Positions 40,612 to 50,064 are shown, counted from the first letter of the stretch. The stretch: DNA of 64,000 nucleotides from PFJX01 sp040751755 (GCA_040751755.1 JBFMHC010000025.1:105424-169423); one strand, 5' to 3'. Translations and numbers: made by a program. The notes: generated by a model from the sequence alone, not told the origin.

Positions 40612-43600
40612 GTGAAGAGCGAACCGTTGGCCTCCTCGGGAAAGCGTCCAGTGGGCGTCTTGCTCCGCCTGGCATGGGTGCTTGTGCTCGTCTGTCTCGG
40701 CATGCTCGGGCGCGTGGATCCGGCACTGGCCCTGCCGGGTGGGGCGGTTTCGTTCAATCACGCCGACACCGGTTTCAGCCTCGATGGCGCCCATGTCCGC
40801 GTCGATTGCGCGGCCTGCCACACCCAGAACCTGTTCCGCGGCACCCCGAGGGAATGCGCCCTCTGCCATACCATCGGCGGCAGGGCGCCCGGCAAGCCGC
40901 CCTCCCACATCGCCACCACGCAGGCGTGCGACTCCTGCCACCTCAAGGCGGACTGGACGCCGACGCGTTTCCGCCACCTGCCCAACCAGGGCGTCATGGC
41001 AGGCAACTGCGCCACCTGCCACAACGGCATCGCCGCCACCGGCAAGCCGGCCAACCACCTGGCGACCACCGCCGCCTGCGATTCCTGCCACCGGACCTCG
41101 GCCTGGACCCCGGCCGGCTATTCCCATGCCCAGGTGGTGCCGGGCAGCTGCGCCACCTGCCACAACGGTGCCCGCGCCGGCGGCAAACCCGCCAGCCACA
41201 TCCCCACCACCGCCTCCTGCGACGCCTGCCACAGCGCCGGCGTCGCCTTTTCTTCGCTGGCCGTCAGCGTCAGCGCCATGCACGCCAACATGACCGGGCC
41301 CATGGCCGGTGGCAATTGCTCGACCTGCCATGGCGGCGCCTTCGTCAGCCAGAACGCGCACGCCAAGCCGGCCACCCACGTGGCCACCACGGCGCAGTGC
41401 GACACCTGCCATGCCTCGACCTCCTCGTGGGCGGGGGCGCCGTTCGACCACGCCACGGCCAGCCCGGCGGCGACGGGGCGGTGCGCCAGCTGCCATGGCG
41501 TCAGCGCCCTCGGCAAGCCGAGCAACCACATTCCCACCGCGGCACAGTGCGATACCTGCCACGACAACTACGCGGCCTTCAAGCCCGCGCGCATGAACCA
41601 TGCCGGCACCGCCGGGGCGTGCGCCACCTGCCACAACGGTTCGTTCAACTTCAGCGGTGCCCAGGCCAAGCCGACGACCCATATCCCGACCACGGCCTCG
41701 TGCGACACCTGCCATGTGAACGGCTTCACCAGCTGGAGCCCGGCGGCGATGGACCACACCGGCATGGCGGGACGCTGCTCCACCTGCCACGGCGGCGTGT
41801 ACGTGTCGCAGAACGCCCAGAGCAAGCCGGCCACCCATATCGCCACCACGGCGCAGTGCGACAGCTGCCATACCGGCACCACCTCATGGGCGACCGGCAG
41901 TTTCAATCACGCGACCGCCACGCCCGCGGCGGCTGGGCGCTGCTCGACCTGCCACAACGGCAGCTCCGCCCTGGGCAAGCCTTCCACCCATGTCCCCACC
42001 TCGCGCCAGTGCGACAGCTGCCACAACACCACGGCCTTCAACCCGGCGGCCATGGATCACGCCGGTACGGCGGGCAACTGCTCCGCCTGCCACAGCGGCG
42101 CCTTCGCCTTCGCCAACGCCCAGGGGCGTCCGGCCAACCACATCCCCGGCAACGCGCAGTGCGACACCTGCCACACGACGGTGGCCTTCCGGCCGGCGAA
42201 CATGAACCACGCCGGCCTGGCCGGCACCTGCTCCGGTTGCCACAGCGGCGCCTACACGGGCGCCGGGGCGGTGGCCAAGCCGGCCACGCATGTGAGCACC
42301 ACCGCGCAGTGCGACACCTGCCACACCTCCACCCTGTCCTGGAGCGGCGCCACCTATACCCACCCGCCCAGCGCGACGAACACCTGTTCCACCTGCCACA
42401 ACGGTGTCACGGCGCTGGGCAAGACGACCACCCACATCCCCACCGCGGCGCAGTGCGACACCTGCCACTCGAACTCGGTGTTCGCCAGCTTCAACCTCAA
42501 CGTGACCATGAACCACACGGGCATGGCGGGCAGCTGTGCCACCTGCCACGGCGGCGCCTATGTCTCGCAGAACGCCCAGAGCAAGCCCGCCACCCACGTG
42601 GCCACCACGGCGCAGTGCGACACCTGCCACAGCTCGACCACGTCCTGGGCGACGGCCACCTTCAACCACGCCTCCGCCAACCCGCCGGCGACGGGGCGCT
42701 GCTCGACCTGCCACAACGGCACGGCCGCGCTGGGCAAGCCCTCCACCCATATCCCCACCAGCCTGCAGTGCGACACCTGCCACGGCAACTTCACCGCCTT
42801 CAATCCGGCGCAGATGAACCATGCCGGCACCACGGGCAATTGCGCCGCCTGCCATAACGGCGGCTATACCCACGCCAACGCCCTGAGCAAGCCGTTCAAC
42901 CACATCCCCACCACGGCGCAGTGCGACACCTGCCACAGCTCCACAACGGCCTTCGCCAGCGTGGCGATGAACCACGCCGGCAGCGCCGGACCGGTGGCCG
43001 CGGGCAACTGCGCCACCTGCCACAGCGGCGCCTACCTGGCGCAGAACGCGCAGATGAAGCCGGCCAATCACGTGACCACCACGGCGCAATGCGATACCTG
43101 TCACCAGTCCACCACCACCTGGCTGGGCGCGGTCTACAGCCACCCCGCGACCGCCGCCGGCACCTGTTCCACCTGCCACAACGGCGGCACGGCCCTCGGC
43201 AAGCCCGCGACCCACATCCCCACCAGCCAGCAGTGCGACAACTGCCACGCGGGGTTTGCCGCCTTCACGCCCGCCGCGATGAACCATGCCGGCACGGCCG
43301 GCCAGTGCGCGACCTGCCACAACGGCAGTTACACCGCCGCCAACGCCCAGGCCAAGCCCGCCAGCCACGTGCCCACCGGCGCCCAGTGCGACGCCTGCCA
43401 CATCAACGGCTTCCTCAGCTTCGCGCCCGGCACCATGAACCACGCCGCGACCGTGTCGCCGGTGGCGACCGGCAACTGCGCCACCTGCCACGGCGGCGCC
43501 TTCGTCTCGCAGAATGCGCAGATGAAGCCGGCCAGCCATGTGGCGACCAACGCCCAGTGCGACACCTGCCACAACTCCACGGTGTCCTGGGCCACCGGCG

Positions 43601-45351
43601 TGGCGTTCACCCACCCGGCCAACGCGCCCGGCCAGTGCGCCACCTGCCACGGCGTCACCGCCCTGGGCAAGCCCACCAACCACATCCCCACCACGGCGCA
43701 GTGCGACACCTGCCACAGCGGCTACGTCGCCTTCGCGCCCGCCGTCATGAGCCACGCCGGCACCAGCGGCCCGGTGGCCGCCAACAACTGCGCCACCTGC
43801 CACAATGGCGGCTACCTCTCCGCCAACGCCCAGGCCAAGCCGGCCACGCACATCGCCACCGCGGCCCAGTGCGACGGCTGCCACGGCACGGCGGCCTGGA
43901 AGCCGGCCAACTACACCCACACGGGGGTGACGGCGGGCAGTTGCGCCACCTGCCACAACGGCGTGCAGGCCCTGGGCAAGCCGGCCGGCCACATCCCGAC
44001 GACGGCCGCCTGCGACGGCTGCCACGCCATGACGGCGAGCGCCTTCGCCCCCAGGACGTCCAGCGTCAGCGCCATGCACAGCGCCATGGCCGGCCCGGCC
44101 GCGACCAACAACTGCGCCACCTGCCACAGCGGCGGCTACCTGGCCGTGAACGCGCAGATGAAGCCCGCCACCCACGTCGCCACCGCGGCGCAGTGCGACA
44201 CCTGCCACCACTCCACCACCAGCTGGGCGACGGTGACCTACACCCATGACGCCAGCGCCGCCGGCCGTTGCGCCACCTGCCACGGCGTCACCGCCCTGGG
44301 CAAGCCGACGACGCACATCCCCACCTCGGCGCAGTGCGACACCTGCCACAAGAACTACACCAGCTTCGCGCCCGCGGTCATGAGCCATGCCGGCACGAGC
44401 GGCCCGACCGCCGTCGGCAACTGCGCCACCTGCCACGGCGGCGCCTACGTGGCCGTGAACGCCCTCGCCAAGCCGGCCGGCCACATCCCCACCACGGCCC
44501 AGTGCGACAGCTGCCACAAGGCCGGCTACGCGGCCTGGACGCCGACCGCCATGAGCCACGCCGGCACCACCGGGCAATGCAGCACCTGCCACAGCGGCGC
44601 CTACGTGGGCCAGAACGCGCAGGCCAAGCCCGCCACCCACATCGCCACGAGCCAGTCCTGCGACCTGTGCCATGCCACCACGGCCTGGGTGCCGACCAGC
44701 TTCGCGCACCAGGGCGTGCAGGCCGGCCAGTGCGCGACCTGCCACAACGGCGTGAACGCCACGGGCAAGCCCGCGCTGCACATCCCCACCGGCCAATCCT
44801 GCGATTCCTGCCACCGCACCGGCCAGCCCTGGCTGCCGCTGCTCGCCTATGCCCACACGGGGGTGGTCGCGGGCAGTTGCGCCACCTGCCATAGCCCGAG
44901 CTATCCCAATATCGCCTCCAAGTCGGCCAGCCACCTGCCCACCACGGCGGCCTGCGACAGCTGCCACCACAGCTACACCGCCTGGTCGCCCACCACCTAC
45001 GGCCACGCCGGCATCGCCCCCGGCACCTGCGCGACCTGCCACGGCGGCCTGTACGCGGGCGTCACCGTGAAGCCGGCCAACCACATCCCCACCACCACCC
45101 CGGCCGGCCTCCTGGGCGACAACTGTTCCCTGTGCCACAGCAGCACCGCGTCCTTCGCCACGGAGCGGATGAACCACGGCACGCTCCAGACCAACTGCGC
45201 GGTCTGCCACGACTCCACCTCGCCCTATCTGGGCAGCATGGAAAAGATCAACCGTGCCCGGCACGAAAACGCCGGGGCGAGGGACTGCTCCACCAGCGGA
45301 TGCCACAAGCCCCTGGGCAGCAAGGGCCAGCCGTACAGCAAGTGGGATTGA
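40612..45351 (+). CDS. Giant multiheme cytochrome c with 58 CXXCH motifs
   Basis: A 1579-residue exported protein starting at GTG. The signal peptide core is VLLRLAWVLVLVCLGMLG, ending near PALA. By my count there are 58 CXXCH motifs plus a final CX4CH (CSTSGCH), about 27 residues per heme. Nearly the whole chain is a repeat of about 45-50 residues: CATCHNG..ALGKP.THIPTTAQ, CDTCH..TTSW....FNHA...G. Each unit has two attachment sites and two further histidines (in HIPT and NHAG) that can be distal ligands, so bis-His hemes are likely. The sequence is dominated by Ala, Thr, Gly, Asn and His and is poor in charged residues, suggesting an extracellular or filament-like protein. A barrel protein gene follows directly. 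Confidence 0.93.
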   Translation: MKSEPLASSGKRPVGVLLRLAWVLVLVCLGMLGRVDPALALPGGAVSFNHADTGFSLDGAHVRVDCAACHTQNLFRGTPRECALCHTIGGRAPGKPPSHIATTQACDSCHLKADWTPTRFRHLPNQGVMAGNCATCHNGIAATGKPANHLATTAACDSCHRTSAWTPAGYSHAQVVPGSCATCHNGARAGGKPASHIPTTASCDACHSAGVAFSSLAVSVSAMHANMTGPMAGGNCSTCHGGAFVSQNAHAKPATHVATTAQCDTCHASTSSWAGAPFDHATASPAATGRCASCHGVSALGKPSNHIPTAAQCDTCHDNYAAFKPARMNHAGTAGACATCHNGSFNFSGAQAKPTTHIPTTASCDTCHVNGFTSWSPAAMDHTGMAGRCSTCHGGVYVSQNAQSKPATHIATTAQCDSCHTGTTSWATGSFNHATATPAAAGRCSTCHNGSSALGKPSTHVPTSRQCDSCHNTTAFNPAAMDHAGTAGNCSACHSGAFAFANAQGRPANHIPGNAQCDTCHTTVAFRPANMNHAGLAGTCSGCHSGAYTGAGAVAKPATHVSTTAQCDTCHTSTLSWSGATYTHPPSATNTCSTCHNGVTALGKTTTHIPTAAQCDTCHSNSVFASFNLNVTMNHTGMAGSCATCHGGAYVSQNAQSKPATHVATTAQCDTCHSSTTSWATATFNHASANPPATGRCSTCHNGTAALGKPSTHIPTSLQCDTCHGNFTAFNPAQMNHAGTTGNCAACHNGGYTHANALSKPFNHIPTTAQCDTCHSSTTAFASVAMNHAGSAGPVAAGNCATCHSGAYLAQNAQMKPANHVTTTAQCDTCHQSTTTWLGAVYSHPATAAGTCSTCHNGGTALGKPATHIPTSQQCDNCHAGFAAFTPAAMNHAGTAGQCATCHNGSYTAANAQAKPASHVPTGAQCDACHINGFLSFAPGTMNHAATVSPVATGNCATCHGGAFVSQNAQMKPASHVATNAQCDTCHNSTVSWATGVAFTHPANAPGQCATCHGVTALGKPTNHIPTTAQCDTCHSGYVAFAPAVMSHAGTSGPVAANNCATCHNGGYLSANAQAKPATHIATAAQCDGCHGTAAWKPANYTHTGVTAGSCATCHNGVQALGKPAGHIPTTAACDGCHAMTASAFAPRTSSVSAMHSAMAGPAATNNCATCHSGGYLAVNAQMKPATHVATAAQCDTCHHSTTSWATVTYTHDASAAGRCATCHGVTALGKPTTHIPTSAQCDTCHKNYTSFAPAVMSHAGTSGPTAVGNCATCHGGAYVAVNALAKPAGHIPTTAQCDSCHKAGYAAWTPTAMSHAGTTGQCSTCHSGAYVGQNAQAKPATHIATSQSCDLCHATTAWVPTSFAHQGVQAGQCATCHNGVNATGKPALHIPTGQSCDSCHRTGQPWLPLLAYAHTGVVAGSCATCHSPSYPNIASKSASHLPTTAACDSCHHSYTAWSPTTYGHAGIAPGTCATCHGGLYAGVTVKPANHIPTTTPAGLLGDNCSLCHSSTASFATERMNHGTLQTNCAVCHDSTSPYLGSMEKINRARHENAGARDCSTSGCHKPLGSKGQPYSKWD
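40786..45340. repeat. Tandem heme-repeat array within the giant cytochrome gene
   Basis: About 28 imperfect units of roughly 135-150 bases, each coding two CXXCH motifs. Segments such as CAGTGCGACACCTGCCAC recur many times nearly unchanged. Such an array can change length by recombination, and short-read assembly across it may be unreliable. Confidence 0.85.
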
Positions 45352-45352
45352 C

Positions 45353-47668
45353 TTGATCACGACGCCGACCAACACGCCGGCCGGCCCGGCGCCCGGGCTG
45401 CGACGCCGGGCCGCGAAGCTCGCCGCCGCCTGCCTCCTGGCCAATGCCTGCCTGTTCCCGCCGGGCCTGGCGCATGCGCAGGTGCTGGACCGGGTGGCGG
45501 TGGAATTGCGCGAGGCCGAGGCGGACATCGTCGTGCACTTCGCCGGCAAGATCCTCTACACCCGGCATGTGCCGCTGCACGAGGGCAAGACGCTGCGCGT
45601 CTTCTTCAAGGAGCTCGATGCCGCGCCCCATGCCCAGGGCTATACCCAGGAAACCCTGTGGACCACCGAGAACGGGCGCATCCCCAAGGCCGCAATCTCC
45701 TACCAGCACCGTGAGGACGGCCTGGTGGTGGAATTCGATCGCTCCACCCGCTACAAGGTGCGCGCCGGGGCGGATGGCCGCAGCATCGTCATCACCATCC
45801 CCGCCGCCCCTCTGCCGCTCGCGGAGCCTTCTCCAGCCAAAACGGTTCCGCCCGCGCCGGGCGAGGGTGTGCCGGCGGCCAGCGCACCCCCGGAGGCCCT
45901 CGCCAGGCCCGGCGAGCCCGCCGCCGCGCCGAGCCCGCAGGAGGTCGAGTCCAAGGCCCGGCGCGAGATGGAGGAGGCGCGCCAGGCCCTGGCCGGCAAG
46001 GATGGCGCGACTGCGGCGAACCGCCTGTACCGCATCCTGGGCCTGCCGCAGAACGCCCTGACGGAAGAGGCGCAGGCCCTGATCGGCGAGGCGCGCGAGC
46101 TGAAGGGAGAACAGGCCCGTGCCCGCGCGGAATACCAGCTCTACCTCAAGCTCTACCCCCAGGGGGCCCATGCGGAGCGGGTGCGCGCGCGGCTTGCCGC
46201 CCTGGATCAGGCGGGGGGCGTGCCGGCCAGGGCGCCCGAGGCGCGCAAGGCCGCGAAGAAGCCGGGCGCGCCGGCCGAATGGAAGATCAACGGCAGCGTC
46301 TCCAGCTATTACTACACGGGCAAGTCCACCATCGAGACCCTGGTGGCGCCGCCGCCGGGAGAGCTGACCTTCAACCGCGAGACCCTGTCCGCGGTGGACC
46401 AGGACGCCCTCATCACCTCCCTCAACTTCAACGCGCGGCGCCGCGATGACGACACGGACATGCGCGTGGTGCTGCGCGACACCGACAACCAGAACTTCCT
46501 CGACCCGGATCGCAGCTACAACCGCCTGTATTCCGCCTATTTCGAGCGGACCGACAAGGCGAAGGGCTACGCCTTCCGGGTGGGACGCCAGAACCCGGAC
46601 GGCGGCGGCGTGCTGGACCGGTTCGACGGCGTTTCCGGGGCCTACGACCTGAACCCGCGCTGGCGCGCCCACGCGGTGTACGGCAAGGCGGTGGAGTTCC
46701 TCTCGCCCTTCGACAAGAAGTTCTACGGCGGCAGCATCGAGCTGCTGGGGCAGAGCGGTGTGCCCGGGATCAGCCTCTATGCCATCGAGCAGACCCTCGA
46801 CGGCTACGGGGACCGGCGCGCCGTGGGCACGGAGGTGCGCTATTTCGACGGCAAGGCCTCCGCCTATGGCCTGATCGACTACGACCTGCATTACAAGGGG
46901 GTCAATATCGCCCTGCTCCAGGGCAACTATCTGGGCGCGGGGGGCGACAACTACTTCTTCATCTACGACCACCGGCGCGCACCCTCCTACAGCCTGGTCA
47001 ACGCCATGCTGGGCGCCCCGGGCGTCTCCCTGAACGACCTGGTGGCGGTGGAGGGCATCGACCTGGTGCGCGACCAGGCGATCGCCCTGAGCGCCGTGTC
47101 GGACATGTTCGCCGTGGGCATGACCCACCCCCTGTCGGAACGCTGGCAGGTGGGCGCGGACTACCGCCGCACCTCCATCAGCAGCACCCAGCCGGTGACG
47201 GTGGTGCTGCCCCTGTCCATGCTGAGCGCCTGCGTCGGCACCATAGACGCGATCAACGGCACCTGCGTCATCGACACCGCGGCCATGCCGGGCTCCGGCG
47301 TGAGCCATGTGTTCACGGTGCAGGGCATCGGCAACAACCTGTTCGCCCCCAACGCGGTGGGCGTCGGCAACCTGAGCCACATCCTCGCCCCCACCTACAC
47401 CGGCACGGCGGTCAGCCTCGTCTACCTGCGCCCCCTGGGGGAGAAGTGGAAACTGGACATCAACCTGCGCTACTACACGCAGCAGAGCGACAACGGCGAC
47501 AGGCAGAGGCGCCTCTCCCCCAGCCTGCGCCTGTCATACCAATGGAAGAGCAACTGGTATTTCGAGGGCGAGATCGGGCGAGAGATTTCCGACTATTCCA
47601 CTTCGACCCTGAGCGACCATACGGTGCGCGACTACATCTACTTCGGCATCCGCTGGGACTATCAATAA
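45353..47668 (+). CDS. Outer-membrane beta-barrel protein with periplasmic TPR domain
   Basis: About 771 residues if started at TTG 45353, which gives a signal peptide (AAKLAAACLLANACLFPPGLAHA); no ATG sits at a sensible place. The N-terminal 130 residues form a beta-rich domain (VLDRVAVELREAEADIVVHF). A Pro/Ala linker and a TPR-like helical part follow, with alternate helices (QALAGKDGATAANRLYRILGLPQNAL, ARAEYQLYLKLYPQG). The last 450 residues alternate in the manner of a beta-barrel and end with FGIRWDYQ, an aromatic barrel C-terminus. Two cysteines (SACVG, GTCVI) may form a loop disulfide. It starts one base after the 58-heme gene and is the likely outer-membrane conduit for it. Confidence 0.75.
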   Translation: MITTPTNTPAGPAPGLRRRAAKLAAACLLANACLFPPGLAHAQVLDRVAVELREAEADIVVHFAGKILYTRHVPLHEGKTLRVFFKELDAAPHAQGYTQETLWTTENGRIPKAAISYQHREDGLVVEFDRSTRYKVRAGADGRSIVITIPAAPLPLAEPSPAKTVPPAPGEGVPAASAPPEALARPGEPAAAPSPQEVESKARREMEEARQALAGKDGATAANRLYRILGLPQNALTEEAQALIGEARELKGEQARARAEYQLYLKLYPQGAHAERVRARLAALDQAGGVPARAPEARKAAKKPGAPAEWKINGSVSSYYYTGKSTIETLVAPPPGELTFNRETLSAVDQDALITSLNFNARRRDDDTDMRVVLRDTDNQNFLDPDRSYNRLYSAYFERTDKAKGYAFRVGRQNPDGGGVLDRFDGVSGAYDLNPRWRAHAVYGKAVEFLSPFDKKFYGGSIELLGQSGVPGISLYAIEQTLDGYGDRRAVGTEVRYFDGKASAYGLIDYDLHYKGVNIALLQGNYLGAGGDNYFFIYDHRRAPSYSLVNAMLGAPGVSLNDLVAVEGIDLVRDQAIALSAVSDMFAVGMTHPLSERWQVGADYRRTSISSTQPVTVVLPLSMLSACVGTIDAINGTCVIDTAAMPGSGVSHVFTVQGIGNNLFAPNAVGVGNLSHILAPTYTGTAVSLVYLRPLGEKWKLDINLRYYTQQSDNGDRQRRLSPSLRLSYQWKSNWYFEGEIGREISDYSTSTLSDHTVRDYIYFGIRWDYQ

Positions 47669-47719
47669 GGGCCCGGACGGGATGTGCGGCTTTCACATGC
47701 GTTATTTGGAGAATCCGAC

Positions 47720-48562
47720 GTGACCCTCTATTCCATCCTGGCGATCGTTTCCCTGTTGCTGGCCATCCTGGTCCTGGCGCGCGTCTGGCCCTGGCAGATA
47801 CCGGGCAGGGGCGGGGATGCGACCCTGCGCGCCATCCTCCTGGCCCGCGCCGCCGGTGAGATCGACGAGGCCGAGTTCGCGCGGCGCCAGGAGGCCCTGC
47901 ATGCCGCCCTTCTCGCCACGCCGCCCGCACCCGCCGCGCCGCGCCGCTACTGGGCCTTGCCCCTGCTGCTGGGCGCGGCGCTGTTCGGCTGGCTGGCCTG
48001 GCAGGGCGGGACGGAGGGGGAGGGGGCGATGGACATGCCGGCGGCGACGGCCGCCAAGCCGGGTGCCGCGCCCCTGCTCGACAGCATCATGAAAACGGAC
48101 AAGCAGGCGAATTCCGGTGGCGACCTGAAGTCCCTGGCCAAGCCCCTGGCGGACAAGCTGGCGAAGGACCCGGGCAACGGCGAGGGCTGGCTGCTGCTGG
48201 CGCGCACCTACCGGGAACTGCACCAGTACGCGGAGGCGCTCCCCGCCTACGAGCGGGCGTCGGCCCTGCTGCCCGCCGACGCCGCACTGCTGGCGGAGTG
48301 GGCGGATGCCTACGTGATCGTCAAGGGGCGCAAGTGGGACGACGTCGCGCGCGGGCTGGTCAAGCGGGCCCTGGCCGCCAACCCCAGGCACCCCATGAGC
48401 CTCGCCCTGGCCGGCAGCGAGGCCTTCGAGCGGGGCGATCTCAAGGCAGCCATCGGCTATTGGGAACGCATGCGCGATGCCGCCCCCGCGGGCTCCATGG
48501 ACGCGAAGCTGGCCGAGGCCAACATCCAGGAGGCCACCAGGCTGATGGGCGCGAAGCGCTGA
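47720..48562 (+). CDS. CcmI/CycH-like cytochrome c maturation protein with TPR
   Basis: A 280-residue protein starting at GTG with GGAG nine bases upstream. Its first helix is YSILAIVSLLLAILVLA; a second helix near residues 86-102 encloses a short region with the CcmI-like element LRAILLARAAGEIDEAEFARRQEALH. A periplasmic TPR domain follows (GEGWLLLARTYRELHQYAEALPAYERASALLP). CcmI/CycH presents apocytochrome c to the heme ligation machinery. As the last gene after two cytochromes that need about 83 hemes, it may be a dedicated chaperone. No other ccm gene is in the window. Confidence 0.8.
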   Translation: MTLYSILAIVSLLLAILVLARVWPWQIPGRGGDATLRAILLARAAGEIDEAEFARRQEALHAALLATPPAPAAPRRYWALPLLLGAALFGWLAWQGGTEGEGAMDMPAATAAKPGAAPLLDSIMKTDKQANSGGDLKSLAKPLADKLAKDPGNGEGWLLLARTYRELHQYAEALPAYERASALLPADAALLAEWADAYVIVKGRKWDDVARGLVKRALAANPRHPMSLALAGSEAFERGDLKAAIGYWERMRDAAPAGSMDAKLAEANIQEATRLMGAKR

Positions 48563-48642
48563 GCCGAGCACGTCGTGGCCGGCGCCCCGGCGGCCTGCGC
48601 TATCCTAGGGGTGTCGTGTCTTGCCGAGTCGGTGGCCTGCGG

Positions 48643-48849
48643 ATGGCGCAAAGATTCCCCCTCAAGCCCAAGCACCCCGAGCGCATCTGCTGGGGCTGCG
48701 ACAAGTATTGCCCGGCGCACGACCTCATGTGCGGCAACGGTTCCGGACGCACCGAGCACCCGATCGAGGCGCTCGGCGAGGACTGGTACAAGGAGGGCGA
48801 CTGGGGCCTGGTGGCCGAGCAAGGGGGGAAGGCCGACGGAAAGCCCTGA
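48643..48849 (+). CDS. DUF3079 small cysteine-rich protein
   Basis: A 68-residue protein that matches the DUF3079 pattern, common in Betaproteobacteria. Four cysteines in RICWGCDKYCPAHDLMCGNG (about residues 15-34) probably bind zinc or an iron-sulfur cluster. The end EDWYKEGDWG is conserved in the family. The function is unknown. It stands between the CcmI-like gene and an MFS gene. Confidence 0.8.
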   Translation: MAQRFPLKPKHPERICWGCDKYCPAHDLMCGNGSGRTEHPIEALGEDWYKEGDWGLVAEQGGKADGKP

Positions 48850-48855
48850 GGCGCC

Positions 48856-50064
48856 GTGCGGATCATCGCCGGGCCTCCCGACACCTCTCCCATGCCCACC
48901 CCGCCCCGTCCCTTCAACGCGACCCAGCTGCTGATCTTCGGCCTGGTCGCGGCGGCGTTCACCAACATCTATCTCACCCAGCCGGTGCTGCCGGTGCTGG
49001 CGCGGGAGTTCGGCGTCGACGCGGCGGGGGCGTCCCTGACCGTGTCGGCGACGGTGCTGGGGATCGCCCTCGCGAACCTGCCGTTCGGCCGCCTTGGCGA
49101 CCGTTACCCGCTGCGTCCGCTGCTCCTGGTCGGCGGGGCGATGGTGGCGCTGGCCGGGCTGCTCGCCGCGTCGACCGGGAGTTTTTCCCTGCTGGTGGCG
49201 GCGCGTTTCCTGCAGGGGCTGTTCATCCCCGCGCTCACCACCTGCGTCGCCGCCTATCTGGCCAACAGCCTGCCGGTCGAGCGCCTCAACGTGGCGATGG
49301 GCGCCTTCGTCTCCGCCACCGTGGTGGGGGGCCTGGGCGGGCGCCTGCTGGGCGGCTTCCTGCATCCGCCCCTGCACTGGCGCTATGCCTTCGTCAGCGC
49401 CGCTGTGCTGCTGGCCGTCGCGACCCTGGCGGCGGCGCGCTGGCTGCCCGGGGTGCGGACGCGCCCCCACCACCCGCAGGGCGAGGTGGGGTTCCGCGCC
49501 CTGCTTGTCAGCGCGCCGGTCCTGCGCATGTACTTGGTCGGCTTCGGCGCCTTCTGGGTGTTCTCGGCGACCTTCAACTTCCTGCCCTTCCACCTCGTCG
49601 AGCCGCCGATCTCCGCCTCCACCAACCTGATCACCTTCCTCTACACCGCCTATCTGATCGGCGCGGTGATGGGGCCGTTGTCCGGGCGCCTGGCCAACCG
49701 CCTCGGCAGCGGCCGCACCCTGGTGCTCGGCTCGCTGCTGTTCGGCGTCTCGCTCGCCGGCCTGCTGGTGCCGAGCCTGCCGGTGGTGGTGCTGGCCCTG
49801 CTGGGCAGCTGCGCGGGCTTCTTCACCACCCACGCCGCCGCCTCGGGGGCGCTGAACGGCCGCCTCACCGCCAGCCGCGGGCGTGGCAACGCGCTGTACG
49901 TGCTGTTCTATTACGTGGGCGGGGCGGTGGGTATCACCGCCAGCGGCTACGCCTGGCGGCTGGGTGGGTGGGAGGCGGTGCTGGGGCTGAACGCCCTGGT
50001 GCTGGGCATCCCCCTCGCCGTGGGGGTGTGGGAGGCGCGGGCGCGGCGTCGCGCGGATGCCTAG
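48856..50064 (+). CDS. MFS transporter (YnfM-like drug/proton antiporter family)
   Basis: A 402-residue, 12-helix MFS protein. The first helix pair includes LLIFGLVAAAFTNIYLTQPVLPVLAREFGVDAAGASL, and the A-loop motif is FGRLGDRYPLRPLLL, typical of the drug:H+ antiporter group related to E. coli YnfM. GTG 48856 begins seven bases after the DUF3079 stop; ATG 48892 would remove a non-helical 12-residue leader. Its stop shares three bases with the stop of the convergent response-regulator gene. The substrate is unknown. Confidence 0.85.
   Translation: MRIIAGPPDTSPMPTPPRPFNATQLLIFGLVAAAFTNIYLTQPVLPVLAREFGVDAAGASLTVSATVLGIALANLPFGRLGDRYPLRPLLLVGGAMVALAGLLAASTGSFSLLVAARFLQGLFIPALTTCVAAYLANSLPVERLNVAMGAFVSATVVGGLGGRLLGGFLHPPLHWRYAFVSAAVLLAVATLAAARWLPGVRTRPHHPQGEVGFRALLVSAPVLRMYLVGFGAFWVFSATFNFLPFHLVEPPISASTNLITFLYTAYLIGAVMGPLSGRLANRLGSGRTLVLGSLLFGVSLAGLLVPSLPVVVLALLGSCAGFFTTHAAASGALNGRLTASRGRGNALYVLFYYVGGAVGITASGYAWRLGGWEAVLGLNALVLGIPLAVGVWEARARRRADA

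Noticed and set aside
40786..45340. Regular repeats considered as a CRISPR array
   Set aside because: Repeats are coding, in frame, imperfect and encode CXXCH heme motifs. There are no unique spacers and no cas genes.
41884..45549. 1221-codon minus-strand open frame opposite the giant cytochrome
   Set aside because: It mirrors the repeat array (GG/GV/AG-rich repeats) and has no signal peptide or domain. The plus strand has a signal peptide, 58 heme sites and operon context.
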